DNA of 46,245 bases. It comes from an uncultured Bacteroidales bacterium (GTDB taxonomy: Bacteria > Bacteroidota > Bacteroidia > Bacteroidales > UBA932). This document shows positions 16,583 to 25,691 of the stretch, piece by piece (within the stretch, counting starts at the first letter, position 1; each line of letters opens with the position of its first letter). A program made the position numbers and the translations under genes. Where the stretch lies: positions 1 through 46,245 of the forward strand of contig CAKUXR010000026.1 in the NCBI GenBank assembly GCA_934700615.1, given 5' to 3'. The notes beneath the pieces were generated by a model. The model was not told the origin of the DNA. It saw nothing but the letters and a program-made list of their open reading frames with translations, and made no database searches.

Positions 16583-18034
16583 CTAAAATTTTCCGTCCTT
16601 GTTGGCTTCATCGAAACTTGCATAAAGAGACGTAGGATAATTGCCGTTGAAGCATGAAAGACAGAGGTCACTCCGCTTGCCGGCCTCGAAGAGGGATTCC
16701 TCGGAAAGGAAGGCCAATGTATCTGCCTCTATCGCCTGGCGGGCCTCATCCAAAGTCCTTCTGGCACAGAGCAGTTCATCATAAGTGGAGATGTCCACGC
16801 CATAGAAGCAAGGGAACTTGATCATAGGGCTGGCAATCCTCACATGGACCTCGGTCGCACCGGCCTCACGGAGCATCCTGACGATTCTTCTGGAAGTGGT
16901 ACCGCGCACGATAGAGTCATCGATAAGCACGACTCTCTTTCCTGACACAATACTCTTCACAGGAGAAAGTTTCATCTTCACGCCCTTGTCCCTCATCGCC
17001 TGTGACGGCTGGATGAACGTCCTTCCTATATACTTGTTCTTGATGAGTCCCATCTCATACGGCAGACCGCTCGCCTCAGCATAACCCATTGCGGCACTGA
17101 GACTTGAATCAGGCACACCGACAACGATGTCAGCCTCGATCGGAGACTCCTTGAACAGGAGTTTTCCGGATTCCTTGCGGAAAGTATGGACGTTCATATT
17201 TTCGATATCACTGTCCGGACGCGAGAAATAAATATATTCCATCGCGCACATGGCGTGACGCTGATACTCGGAATAGCGGCGACTCCTGACACCGTGATGG
17301 TCAATGGTAATAATCTCACCAGGTTCAATGTCTCTGATGAATTCCGCGCCGACTGTGCTGAACGCGCAGGTCTCGCTGCTGACCACATATCCGTCCCCGA
17401 GCTTGCCGAGAGACAATGGCCTGAGGCCATATTTGTCACGGCAGGCATAAATCCTGTTCTGAGTCATGATGACAAAGGCGAAAGCGCCTTCAATCATATT
17501 CAATGCCTCCATTATCGGATAGATACGCGGCTTCTTGCGCTCATGCGGATCCTTCTTTATCAGGTGCGCCAGGACTTCACTGTCGGAAGTGGACTGGAAA
17601 AGGCTTCCCCTGTCCTCCAGATAGCGCCTGAGCAGATCAGAGTTCACGATATTTCCATTGTGTGCCAATGCGAAATCCCCTGAATTATGTCTGAACAGGA
17701 ACGGCTGCACATTCTCGATTCCGCCGCCTCCGCTCGTAGAATAGCGGACATGTCCGATAGCCATATCTCCCTGAAGTTCAGAAAGATTGTCGTTATTGAA
17801 CACCTCTGTGACAAGGCCCAGGCCCTTCACACGGCGCAACTGTCCTTCAGCATTGACAGTAACTATTCCGCAACCTTCCTGGCCTCTGTGCTGGAGGGAA
17901 TGGAGGCCGTAGTAAGTCACCTCGGCAGCATTCTGTACGCCCCATGCGCCGAACACGCCGCACTCCTCGTGCAGTCCGCGGAACGGCTCGCCTTCAAGGC
18001 CCATGCCGCCCATTATCTTATCTCTAATTTCCAT
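16583..18034 (-). CDS. purF: Amidophosphoribosyltransferase
   Basis: 483 residues; first committed step of purine synthesis (PRPP + glutamine to phosphoribosylamine). The N-terminal nucleophile glutaminase begins at Cys25 in HEECGVFG, so the first 24 residues look like a propeptide to be cleaved. PRPP-binding motif RVVLIDDSIVRGTTSR is intact. Cysteines in IKFPCFYGVD and in DLCLSCFNGNYP place it in the 4Fe-4S-containing (Bacillus-like) class rather than the E. coli class. Follows purC by 2 nt. Confidence 0.97.
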   Translation of the reverse strand: MEIRDKIMGGMGLEGEPFRGLHEECGVFGAWGVQNAAEVTYYGLHSLQHRGQEGCGIVTVNAEGQLRRVKGLGLVTEVFNNDNLSELQGDMAIGHVRYSTSGGGGIENVQPFLFRHNSGDFALAHNGNIVNSDLLRRYLEDRGSLFQSTSDSEVLAHLIKKDPHERKKPRIYPIMEALNMIEGAFAFVIMTQNRIYACRDKYGLRPLSLGKLGDGYVVSSETCAFSTVGAEFIRDIEPGEIITIDHHGVRSRRYSEYQRHAMCAMEYIYFSRPDSDIENMNVHTFRKESGKLLFKESPIEADIVVGVPDSSLSAAMGYAEASGLPYEMGLIKNKYIGRTFIQPSQAMRDKGVKMKLSPVKSIVSGKRVVLIDDSIVRGTTSRRIVRMLREAGATEVHVRIASPMIKFPCFYGVDISTYDELLCARRTLDEARQAIEADTLAFLSEESLFEAGKRSDLCLSCFNGNYPTSLYASFDEANKDGKF

Positions 18035-18036
18035 AT

Positions 18037-18756
18037 TCAGCCATTTAATTCAGCCTTAAGGCGTTCATATACAGTATTGTAGCCCTGACCGACCTTTCCG
18101 TTGTCGTGACGGAAACGGTCCTTGTCCAGTTTCATTCCGGTCTCAATGTCCCAGAAACGGGCGCTGTCAGGTGTGATGTCATCGGAAAGGATAATCGTTC
18201 CGTCAGGAAGCCTTCCGAACTCGATCTTGAAGTCAACAAGGGTTATGCCGATTTTACGGAAAACAGGTACGAGCACATCATTGATTTTCCTCGTAAGCCT
18301 GTAGATTTCAGCGAGTTCAGCCTTATTGACAAGTCCCAGTGCGATGGCATGGCTGTCATTGATGAGAGGCTCGCCCAAATCCTCGGACTTGTAGCACAAG
18401 TCTATCACAGGCTCCTCAGGGACAACTCCTTCTTCCATTCCGAGGCGGTGCGCCATCGAGCCGGCAATCACGTTTCTCACAATGACTTCCATGGCGATGG
18501 AGTCCACACGTCTGCAAATCTGCTCGGTGTCCGAGATTCTTTCAATGAAATGAACCGGAACCCCCGAATCCGCCAGCACTTTGAAAATCATGCTGGAGAT
18601 AGCATTGCAGTACAGTCCCTTATCCTTGATAAGAGCCTTCTTTATCTTATAATATGCCGTAATGGCGTCAGTATATTGGATGATGACCTTGTCAGGCTCA
18701 TCAGTGGCATATACCTTTTTGGAAACGCCGTTATGGATCATTTGAGTCTTTTCCAT
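18037..18756 (-). CDS. purC: SAICAR synthetase
   Basis: 239 residues; condenses CAIR with aspartate. Motifs: VIIQYTDAITAYYKIKKALI near the N-terminus, EVIVRNVIAGSMAHRLG, LVDFKIEFGRL and ILSDDITPDSARFWD. Its ATG shares one base with the purL stop (TAATG), implying coupled translation. Confidence 0.97.
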   Translation of the reverse strand: MEKTQMIHNGVSKKVYATDEPDKVIIQYTDAITAYYKIKKALIKDKGLYCNAISSMIFKVLADSGVPVHFIERISDTEQICRRVDSIAMEVIVRNVIAGSMAHRLGMEEGVVPEEPVIDLCYKSEDLGEPLINDSHAIALGLVNKAELAEIYRLTRKINDVLVPVFRKIGITLVDFKIEFGRLPDGTIILSDDITPDSARFWDIETGMKLDKDRFRHDNGKVGQGYNTVYERLKAELNG

Positions 18757-21700
18757 TACTCTCCTCTGAAATATTTTACTGCATTGTCAAAGAGAGGCTG
18801 TTCAAGGTTTGCAGCAATGTTCTTGAACAGGTTGTTCTCGTAACGCTCCGAGTGGCCCATCTTTCCGAGAATCTGGCCATTCTTGCTTATGATGCCCTCG
18901 ATTGCATAATATGAACCGTTAGGGTTGTTAGGAGAACGCATAGTGACATCCTCGTCGATAGGCTCGGCATACTGGAACGCCACCTGGCCATTCGCGAAGA
19001 GTTCCTTTGCAAGTTCCTCATTGACAACGAACTTGCCCTCTCCGTGGCTGACAGAAATACCATAGGTATCACCGATATTCATGCCTGCGAGCCAAGGTGA
19101 ATTGACGCTTGCCACGCGGGTGAACGCAATCTGCGAGATATGTCTGTTGATATCGTTTCTGAACAATGTCGGAGAATCCTTGGTCACGCAGCCGAGATGT
19201 CCGTAAGGGAGAAGTCCCGACTTGACGAGGGCCTGGAATCCGTTGCAGATTCCGAGGATGAGACCACCGCGTGCGATGAGAGCCTCGACAGCAGCCGCAA
19301 TTTTCTCATTGTTAAGGACATTGGCAATGAACTTGCCGCTTCCGTCCGGTTCGTCACCGGCAGAGAATCCGCCGCAGAACATGAGAATCTGGCACTCGTC
19401 AATGTTGCGCTTCATCTCATCGATGGAGTCGAACACATCCTGCTCGGTAAGATTGCGGAACACGCTCATCTTCACCTTCGCGCCTGCCTTGCGGAATGCC
19501 TTTGCGGTATCATAATCGCAGTTGGTTCCAGGGAACACCGGCAGGTAAGCCACCGGCTCGGCTATCTTCTCGCCCTTGTATCTGAGATCCTGCTTCTTAG
19601 CCTTGAACGGCTTGACGCCTTCCATTCCCTTAGGCAGGAGACGCTTCATGTCAGGAGTGCTGGTAGCCGGATAAACCTTCTCGTAACGGTCAAATGCGCT
19701 TTCGACAAGGGCATCCATCGGGATATTCTTGCCATTGACACGAATATTTCCGTCAACGCCTGAAGTAACCACACCGAGCAACTGTGCATTTTCGAAGTCA
19801 ATGTCAGATTCGGTCTCGATGATGATTGAACCGTAGTTGTAATTGAAGAGGTCTCCATCAGCGACATTGACATCCACTCCGAATGAATTTCCGAAGGACA
19901 TCTTGCAGAGGCCTTCCGCAACGCCGCCGAAGCCGACAGCCCATGCAGAAACAGCATTGCCCTTTTCAATCTGCTCCTCGACAAATGCCCAGTTACGCTT
20001 AAGCTGCTCTACATCAGGCATATAGTTCTTGAGCGGAGTATGTTTTACAAGCCAAAGCTTGTTGCCTTCCCATTTCAGTTCAGGAGAAATGACCTTATTG
20101 GCATTGACAGTAGTCACACCGAATGAGATCAATGTCGGAGGGACATTGATGTGTTCGAAGGTGCCGCTCATCGAGTCCTTTCCGCCGATAGACGGCAGGC
20201 CGAGAGCGATCTGCATCTTCAGCGAACCGAGGAGCGCACTCATCGGCTTGCCCCAGACCTCAGGTTTGTGGGTCATTCTCTCGAAATATTCCTGGCATGA
20301 GAACCTCATCTTCTCGAAGTGTCCGCCGGCAGCAACTACTTTGGCACATGCCTCTATCATTGAATATGCTGCGCCGTGGTATGGGCTCCACTTGGAAATG
20401 ACAGGGTTGAAGCCGAAGGCCATCATGCTCGCGGTATCGGTATAACCGTCAGTCGGGAGTTTCTGGACTGAGACCTGTGTCTCGGTAAGCTGAAGTTCTC
20501 CGCCATAAGGCATGAGGACAGTGGAACGTCCGATGGTAGAGTCGAACATTTCTATCAATCCCTTCTGGCTCACCACGTTGGCATCGCTCAGGTTGTTCAC
20601 GAGCTTTTCCTTGAGTGACTCGCCCTCGACTTTCCTTTCGAAAGGATTCTTCTCCTCTACGGCTGCGATTCTTGCCTTTGCATAATGCTTGGCACCTGCG
20701 CTGTCAATGAATTTTCTCTGGAGGTCTGCCACGACCTTTCCGTTATAGTACATTCTCATGCGCTCAGTGTCTGTAACATCCGCAACATGAGTAACTTCGA
20801 TGTTCTCGCTGTGGCAATATTCCATGAACTCAGCCTCGTCCTTAGCCTCGACAACGACAGACATTCTCTCCTGAGACTCACTGATGGCAAGTTCAGTAGC
20901 ATTGAGCCCATTGTATTTTACCGGAACCCTGTCGAGATAGATGTCAAGACCATCGGTAAGCTCACCGATTGCTACACTCACTCCGCCGGCACCGAAGTCA
21001 TTGGACTTCTTGATGAGCCTTGTCACTTCAGGGCGACGGAACAATCTCTGGAGTTTTCTCTCCTCAGGGGCATTTCCCTTCTGGACCTCACTTCCGCATG
21101 TCTCAAGTGACTCCTCCGTGTGTTCCTTGGATGAACCTGTAGCGCCACCGATACCGTCACGGCCTGTGCGGCCGCCGAGAAGAAGCACGACATCTCCAGG
21201 GGCCGGTGATTCGCGGCGGACCTTGTCGGCCTTCACGGCTCCTACGACAGCACCCACCTCAAGACGTTTTGCCGTATATCCTTCGTCATAGATTTCTCTC
21301 ACGTGAGTTGTGGCAAGACCTATCTGGTTACCGTAGCTGGAATAGCCGTGGGCTGCCTTCCTGGTAATCACGCGCTGAGGCAGCTTGCCCGGAAGAGTCT
21401 CTGCAACAGGCTTGTAGATATCGCCCGCTCCGGTAACACGCATTGCCTGGTAAACATATGAACGGCCTGAAAGAGGGTCACGGATAGCTCCTCCGAGACA
21501 GGTTGCGGCACCTCCGAACGGCTCGATTTCAGTAGGATGGTTGTGGGTCTCGTTCTTGAACATGAGAAGCCATTTCTCAAGTCTTCCGTCCACATCCACA
21601 TCCACATAAATGCTGCACGCATTGTTCTCTTCGCTGACTTCCATATCGTCGAGCAGACCTGCCTTGCGGAGATATCTGCCTCCGATAGTAGCCATATCCA

Positions 21701-22502
21701 TGAGGTTAAGGCCCTTGTTCTCACGGCCGAGCTCTTTTCTCATCTTGAGATAGAGATTCAGAGTTCCGTCGATGTCTTCCTTCATGAAAGACTCCTCTAC
21801 CCCGATTTCCTCCAGTTCAGTGGTGAAGGTGGTGTGGCGGCAATGGTCACTCCAGTATGTATCAAGGATACGGAGCTCAGTCTCATTAGGTTCACGGCCT
21901 TCCTCAGTGAAGTATTTCACCACTTCGCGGAGGTCGTCGGCATTCATTGCCAGACCCATCTTGCGGCAGAACGGCTCGAGGTCAACCTCGGTCATCCCGG
22001 TGAATCCCTCAAGTACCGGAACCGGCTTCACTGAAGCCATCTCTGTATCAGTCAGCTTGGTAAGGTCCTTCTCCCTGGACTCGACGGCATTGATGTAATA
22101 ATGCCTGATTCTTGCGACTGTCTCTTCGTCAGTTTCTCCTGAAAGGATAATCAGTTTGGAACTCTTGATGTGCACATCTGCCTTAGGGTCAATAAGATGC
22201 ACACAGTCAACAGCGGAAGCGGCCCTCTGGTCGAACTGCCCCGGGAGGAACTCGACTGCGATGTACTTGGTTCCCGTCAGGTCACACTCGTCGGTAACAT
22301 TGTCAGTGACGATTTCTCCGAAGACGCTGTAGCGGCTCTTCTCGAGAAGTTCCGGCGTGAAGCCGAAGAGGTCATAGACATTCAGAAGTCTCAGCGATTT
22401 GAGGTCAAGCTGGAGATTCTCATTCAGCTCAGCCCTGAGGCTTGCGGCCTCAACCTGGAATTCAGGATATTTTTCAACAAAAATCCGGTAATTGTTTGCC
22501 AT
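18756..22502 (-). CDS. purL: Phosphoribosylformylglycinamidine synthase, large single-chain form
   Basis: 1248 residues from the ATG at 22502 (MANNYRIFVEKYPEFQ). An in-frame start 54 nt upstream adds only non-homologous residues. This is the fused form with both synthetase and glutaminase in one chain: N-terminal PurS-like region, two AIRS-like halves (NETHNHPTEIEPFGGAATCLGG; GGKDSMSGTFEHINVP), and a C-terminal class-I amidotransferase with nucleophile Cys in GICNGFQALVKSGLLP and His/Glu in SHGEGKFV. It therefore needs no separate PurQ or PurS, and none is seen. Second-largest ORF in the window; in the operon between purK and purC. Confidence 0.97.
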   Translation of the reverse strand: MANNYRIFVEKYPEFQVEAASLRAELNENLQLDLKSLRLLNVYDLFGFTPELLEKSRYSVFGEIVTDNVTDECDLTGTKYIAVEFLPGQFDQRAASAVDCVHLIDPKADVHIKSSKLIILSGETDEETVARIRHYYINAVESREKDLTKLTDTEMASVKPVPVLEGFTGMTEVDLEPFCRKMGLAMNADDLREVVKYFTEEGREPNETELRILDTYWSDHCRHTTFTTELEEIGVEESFMKEDIDGTLNLYLKMRKELGRENKGLNLMDMATIGGRYLRKAGLLDDMEVSEENNACSIYVDVDVDGRLEKWLLMFKNETHNHPTEIEPFGGAATCLGGAIRDPLSGRSYVYQAMRVTGAGDIYKPVAETLPGKLPQRVITRKAAHGYSSYGNQIGLATTHVREIYDEGYTAKRLEVGAVVGAVKADKVRRESPAPGDVVLLLGGRTGRDGIGGATGSSKEHTEESLETCGSEVQKGNAPEERKLQRLFRRPEVTRLIKKSNDFGAGGVSVAIGELTDGLDIYLDRVPVKYNGLNATELAISESQERMSVVVEAKDEAEFMEYCHSENIEVTHVADVTDTERMRMYYNGKVVADLQRKFIDSAGAKHYAKARIAAVEEKNPFERKVEGESLKEKLVNNLSDANVVSQKGLIEMFDSTIGRSTVLMPYGGELQLTETQVSVQKLPTDGYTDTASMMAFGFNPVISKWSPYHGAAYSMIEACAKVVAAGGHFEKMRFSCQEYFERMTHKPEVWGKPMSALLGSLKMQIALGLPSIGGKDSMSGTFEHINVPPTLISFGVTTVNANKVISPELKWEGNKLWLVKHTPLKNYMPDVEQLKRNWAFVEEQIEKGNAVSAWAVGFGGVAEGLCKMSFGNSFGVDVNVADGDLFNYNYGSIIIETESDIDFENAQLLGVVTSGVDGNIRVNGKNIPMDALVESAFDRYEKVYPATSTPDMKRLLPKGMEGVKPFKAKKQDLRYKGEKIAEPVAYLPVFPGTNCDYDTAKAFRKAGAKVKMSVFRNLTEQDVFDSIDEMKRNIDECQILMFCGGFSAGDEPDGSGKFIANVLNNEKIAAAVEALIARGGLILGICNGFQALVKSGLLPYGHLGCVTKDSPTLFRNDINRHISQIAFTRVASVNSPWLAGMNIGDTYGISVSHGEGKFVVNEELAKELFANGQVAFQYAEPIDEDVTMRSPNNPNGSYYAIEGIISKNGQILGKMGHSERYENNLFKNIAANLEQPLFDNAVKYFRGE

Positions 22503-22537
22503 CGTTATATTTTGTTTGTCAATTTCCAATATTTTCA

Positions 22538-22565
22538 GCCCCGGACGGGCCTTCACCCGCGGGGC
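22538..22565. other. Intercistronic hairpin between purK and purL
   Basis: GCCCCG (22538-22543) pairs with CGGGGC (22560-22565), and the inner CGGG pairs with CCCG, giving a 10-bp GC stem with a 2-nt bulge and a 6-nt loop. No T-run follows on the minus strand. It could be an mRNA-processing or stability element within the operon rather than a terminator. Confidence 0.45.
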
Positions 22566-22570
22566 AATGT

Positions 22571-23860
22571 TTATTTCACGAACTTGTCAGCCCAGTCCTT
22601 TTCGAACTTTGTCAATGTCATCGGGACGTAGGTTATATGTGCCATCTTGCGTTTCGGACGGGATACCGTCTTTCCGTAGATGTGGACAAAAACTCCTTTC
22701 CCCGCCTCGCCGCAATACGCATTGTCGCGCTTCGCGGTGTTCGAGACGGCACCTGCCGAAGGATTCGTCCAATGCTCGGCATAGGCCCTGTCAATGATTT
22801 TCCACGTGGCCTCAAGGTCTTGTCCCAGAATGTTTTTCATTATCGTAGGACACATAAGACGAGGCTGTGCCAATGTCTTTCCGAGGAGGAAGTTGCAGAG
22901 TTCATCGTATTGTGATGAGGAGCATCCTTCGATGGTATAGTGTCCGCTGTTGTGCGGTCTCGGAGCCATTTCGTTGAACACGAAATCGTTGCCCTTGATA
23001 AACAGTTCTATCGCCAGAATGCCCATGTAGTCACAGCCTTCCATAAAATGCTCACAGGCATTGACAATGCGGGAGCAAAGTTCTGTCGGCACCGGTTCTT
23101 CTCCGGTATAGAGGGTTTCGGCAGGGACGACGCAGAGGTCGAGGATTCCGCCTTTGTGGACGTTGCGGCCTAACGGGAAGTGGATTGTGTTCTTGCCGTC
23201 ACGCACCATGATGACGCTGCATTCGTAGTCGAACGGCACGAAGGCTTCCAATATGCACGGAACGTGGAGAAGTTCGGCTGCCTTTTCGATGTCCTTGTCT
23301 TCTCTGATTACTGCCTGGCCGTGTCCGTCATATCCCATTCTTCTGGTTTTCAGGACACAAGGCATTCCGATTATCTTGACGGCATCACGTAGTTCGGCGT
23401 ATCTGTCGGCATCGGTCATCGGTCGCCCACACCCGCATTGACCTTCACCACAGCCGTCAGGCACTTCCGCGCAGTCTTCGTCAGCGGTGCACGCCGGCAG
23501 CGGGATATAGTCCGGAACAGGGAGGCCGTGGCGCTTCGCGTTGTTCTTCTCGCGCAGGCGGTCCTGGGAGTCGAAAAGCGGCGCAATTCCCTGAGGGATA
23601 TTGTATTTGCCTTCCAGATGACGGAGAATGTCACCGGGAACATTTTCGAATTCATAGGTGAGGACGTCCGTCATGTCGCCGAGTTTCTCCAGGGCGGCCA
23701 AGTCGTCGTACTCCGCGATTATATGCCCGTCACATTCAGCGAATGCGGGAGCATCAGAATCCGGGTCAAGTGCATAAACGGAAGCACCTTGGCGGTGAGC
23801 CGCCTCTGCGATCATAAGACCGAGTTGCCCACCTCCTATTATGCCGATTCTTTTAGTCAT
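22571..23860 (-). CDS. purK: N5-carboxyaminoimidazole ribonucleotide synthase with Cys-rich insertion
   Basis: 429 residues; ATP- and bicarbonate-dependent conversion of AIR to N5-CAIR. N-domain IGIIGGGQLGLMIAEAAHRQG, DVLTYEFENVP, ATP-grasp PCVLKTRRMGYDGHGQAVI, EAFVPFDYECSVI and FNEMAPRPHNSGHYTIEG are all present. Between the N-domain and the ATP-grasp region (about 122-152) there is an extra segment with five cysteines at 124, 130, 137, 142 and 144 (DGCGEGQCGCGRP), not part of the usual PurK fold. It makes the protein longer than the common 350-380 residues. It lies 32 nt (coding end to start) downstream of purE. Confidence 0.95.
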   Translation of the reverse strand: MTKRIGIIGGGQLGLMIAEAAHRQGASVYALDPDSDAPAFAECDGHIIAEYDDLAALEKLGDMTDVLTYEFENVPGDILRHLEGKYNIPQGIAPLFDSQDRLREKNNAKRHGLPVPDYIPLPACTADEDCAEVPDGCGEGQCGCGRPMTDADRYAELRDAVKIIGMPCVLKTRRMGYDGHGQAVIREDKDIEKAAELLHVPCILEAFVPFDYECSVIMVRDGKNTIHFPLGRNVHKGGILDLCVVPAETLYTGEEPVPTELCSRIVNACEHFMEGCDYMGILAIELFIKGNDFVFNEMAPRPHNSGHYTIEGCSSSQYDELCNFLLGKTLAQPRLMCPTIMKNILGQDLEATWKIIDRAYAEHWTNPSAGAVSNTAKRDNAYCGEAGKGVFVHIYGKTVSRPKRKMAHITYVPMTLTKFEKDWADKFVK

Positions 23861-23885
23861 TTGTTAAGATTTTTGGATTCTTCTA

Positions 23886-24353
23886 TCAGATTTCAGCCTT
23901 GAGTACAGAATCCGTCTGATCTTGTCGGAATTTCTCCAACTTGCGTGCGATGTCCTCGCTCTGAAGCGCAAGTATGGATGCGGCTATCAATGCTGCATTT
24001 TTGGCTCCGTTGATTGCGACCGTAGCGACCGGCACGCCGCCTGGCATCTGTACTATGGAAAGAAGAGAGTCGAGTCCGTTAAGAGCGCGTGATTTCACAG
24101 GGACTCCGATTACTGGTAGTGTAGTCATGGCTGCGACCATTCCCGGAAGGTGGGCTGCCCCGCCGGCTCCGGCTATAATGACGCTAATGCCTCTTTCTTT
24201 TGCAGTTTTGGCGTATTCGTACATAAGATCAGGCGTCCTATGTGCGCTCACGACCTTCTTCTCGAATGGGATTTCGAGTGTTTTTAGCATTTCTTCTGCG
24301 CCCGACATGACTTCATAGTCACTTGTTGAGCCCATAATGATTCCGACTTTCAT
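23886..24353 (-). CDS. purE: N5-CAIR mutase
   Basis: 155 residues from ATG at 24353 (MKVGIIMGSTSDYEVM). A longer frame to 24398 would cover the promoter's -7 box region and is rejected. Class-I PurE signatures: GSTSDYEVM, VVSAHRTPDLMYEYA and IAGAGGAAHLPGMVAAMT. It moves the carboxyl group from N5-CAIR to give CAIR. First gene of the operon and coupled functionally to purK. Confidence 0.97.
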   Translation of the reverse strand: MKVGIIMGSTSDYEVMSGAEEMLKTLEIPFEKKVVSAHRTPDLMYEYAKTAKERGISVIIAGAGGAAHLPGMVAAMTTLPVIGVPVKSRALNGLDSLLSIVQMPGGVPVATVAINGAKNAALIAASILALQSEDIARKLEKFRQDQTDSVLKAEI

Positions 24354-24358
24354 ATATA

Positions 24359-24412
24359 AATAAAGAGTATATCTGTGTCTGCTGCAAAAGCGACGCAAAT
24401 ATACTCTTTATT
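24359..24412. promoter_or_regulatory. Perfect 14-bp inverted repeat around the pur operon start (candidate operator)
   Basis: AATAAAGAGTATAT (24359-24372) and ATATACTCTTTATT (24399-24412) are exact reverse complements 26 nt apart. One arm overlaps the -7 box and part of the spacer; the other lies in the leader just before purE. The position brackets the predicted transcription start, so it could bind a purine-responsive regulator across the start, or form a leader hairpin in RNA only from the distal part. Confidence 0.6.
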
Positions 24413-24427
24413 CGTGGCATAACCAAA
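24396..24427 (-). promoter_or_regulatory. Promoter of the purE-K-L-C-F-M-H-D operon
   Basis: Read on the minus strand: TTTG (24424-24427), 20-nt spacer, TATATTTG (24396-24403). This is a full match to the Bacteroidetes consensus, about 43 nt upstream of the purE ATG. No second strong promoter was seen inside the operon. Confidence 0.8.
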
Positions 24428-24531
24428 AAGCCGGAGTGCAATATTTTTATAAAATCATTTTACCCTAAGAGCCGCAGGCAGTCAAACTTGCGGGAACTTG
24501 AGGGGCATTCGCGTAACTTGATGGGGCCGGA

Positions 24532-25668
24532 TTATTTTACAGGCCTGTTCGGGGATGCCTTGAGTGCCTTCTTGATTGTCGGCAGGAGAGCCTTGGCATA
24601 ATAAGTCACTCCAAGGTCAGTGAAATGGACTCCATCCACGGTACCTTCCTTCATTTCATCCAGAAGTTTGTCGCCGGAAACATAATATACTCGTTTCTCT
24701 CCTGTCTTGCGGAGCGTTTCATAGAACGCTTTCTGGGCATTGTTTCTTGCGATTATATCCTCGCGCTCAGCATGGTTCAGACGCATTGTCGGGCAAAGCG
24801 GATGCTCCACGATAATTACCGGCACGTCCGGATGCGCATCACGGATGATGCGGAAAAATTCCACACTGTGAGCCTCGATGCGGTCAGCCTTGCAGTTCGG
24901 AGCATTGTCCAGCACATAGAGAGCAGGTGTTTCCACTGATGCCATCAACTGGGCGATATCCAGGTCGAGGAGAGCGTTGCCGCTGAAGCCAAGATTGATA
25001 ACCTCGATGTCGAGGGCTCTCTCTATCAATGATGTATTTACCATTCCCGGACGCGAAACGCAGCCTCCCTGGAGAATACTTGTGCCGTACATCACTATCG
25101 GGCAGCCTCTTCTAGGGCTGTCAACCTGAGGCTTACTGATGACGCTGGAATTGTCAACACCGATTTCAAGTGATGTAACCCCATCATACAGCGAGAGATA
25201 AAGCATATATTCACGTTCCTTGCGGTCCATGTTCTGCACAAGTACGGATTCCGTGGTTTTCTGGCCTTTCGTCGGCCTGCCGACACCAGTAAAGTACCAT
25301 TTGCCTTCGTCGAGAACATACAGGTCAAGGCCTCTGATTCCGGACGGCGCCATGTGGTTCATTTCCATTTCGAAAAGCGAGGTCCATCTGGCCTTGATAA
25401 TCGGGGAATCAGTACGGAAACGCACGTAAATGCCGGCCGAGTGAAGTCCGTGACGCCAAAGATCCGGTCTTGTCTTCTTCTCGTAAGAGGCCGGAAGCCT
25501 GTCGTAAGGGGTCAATGTCTCCTGCGTGGCTTTTCCGCCGATTAGAAATTCCGTGGCATCGTGGAATACGATTCCGTCTTTTTCCGGCTGTCCGGCTTGT
25601 GCGGCAAATGCAAAGGCCAGCATTGACGCAGCGGCGAATGCAACCGCAAAAATTTTTCTTTTCATCAT
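24532..25668 (-). CDS. Secreted SGNH/GDSL-type hydrolase
   Basis: 378 residues with a signal peptide (MMKRKIFAVAFAAASMLAFAFAAQAG, cleavage after AQA). An N-terminal beta-sandwich-like region (about 30-180) precedes an SGNH esterase domain. Block I Ser is in IVMYGTSILQGG, block II Gly in NLGFSGNALLD, block III Asn in LDNAPNC, and block V Asp/His in DGVHFTDLG. Probably removes acyl groups from carbohydrate or other exported substrates; the exact substrate is unknown. It follows the histidine phosphatase gene by 23 nt, likely the same operon. Confidence 0.88.
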   Translation of the reverse strand: MMKRKIFAVAFAAASMLAFAFAAQAGQPEKDGIVFHDATEFLIGGKATQETLTPYDRLPASYEKKTRPDLWRHGLHSAGIYVRFRTDSPIIKARWTSLFEMEMNHMAPSGIRGLDLYVLDEGKWYFTGVGRPTKGQKTTESVLVQNMDRKEREYMLYLSLYDGVTSLEIGVDNSSVISKPQVDSPRRGCPIVMYGTSILQGGCVSRPGMVNTSLIERALDIEVINLGFSGNALLDLDIAQLMASVETPALYVLDNAPNCKADRIEAHSVEFFRIIRDAHPDVPVIIVEHPLCPTMRLNHAEREDIIARNNAQKAFYETLRKTGEKRVYYVSGDKLLDEMKEGTVDGVHFTDLGVTYYAKALLPTIKKALKASPNRPVK

Positions 25669-25691
25669 GATTATGTTAGTATTGTGTAATG

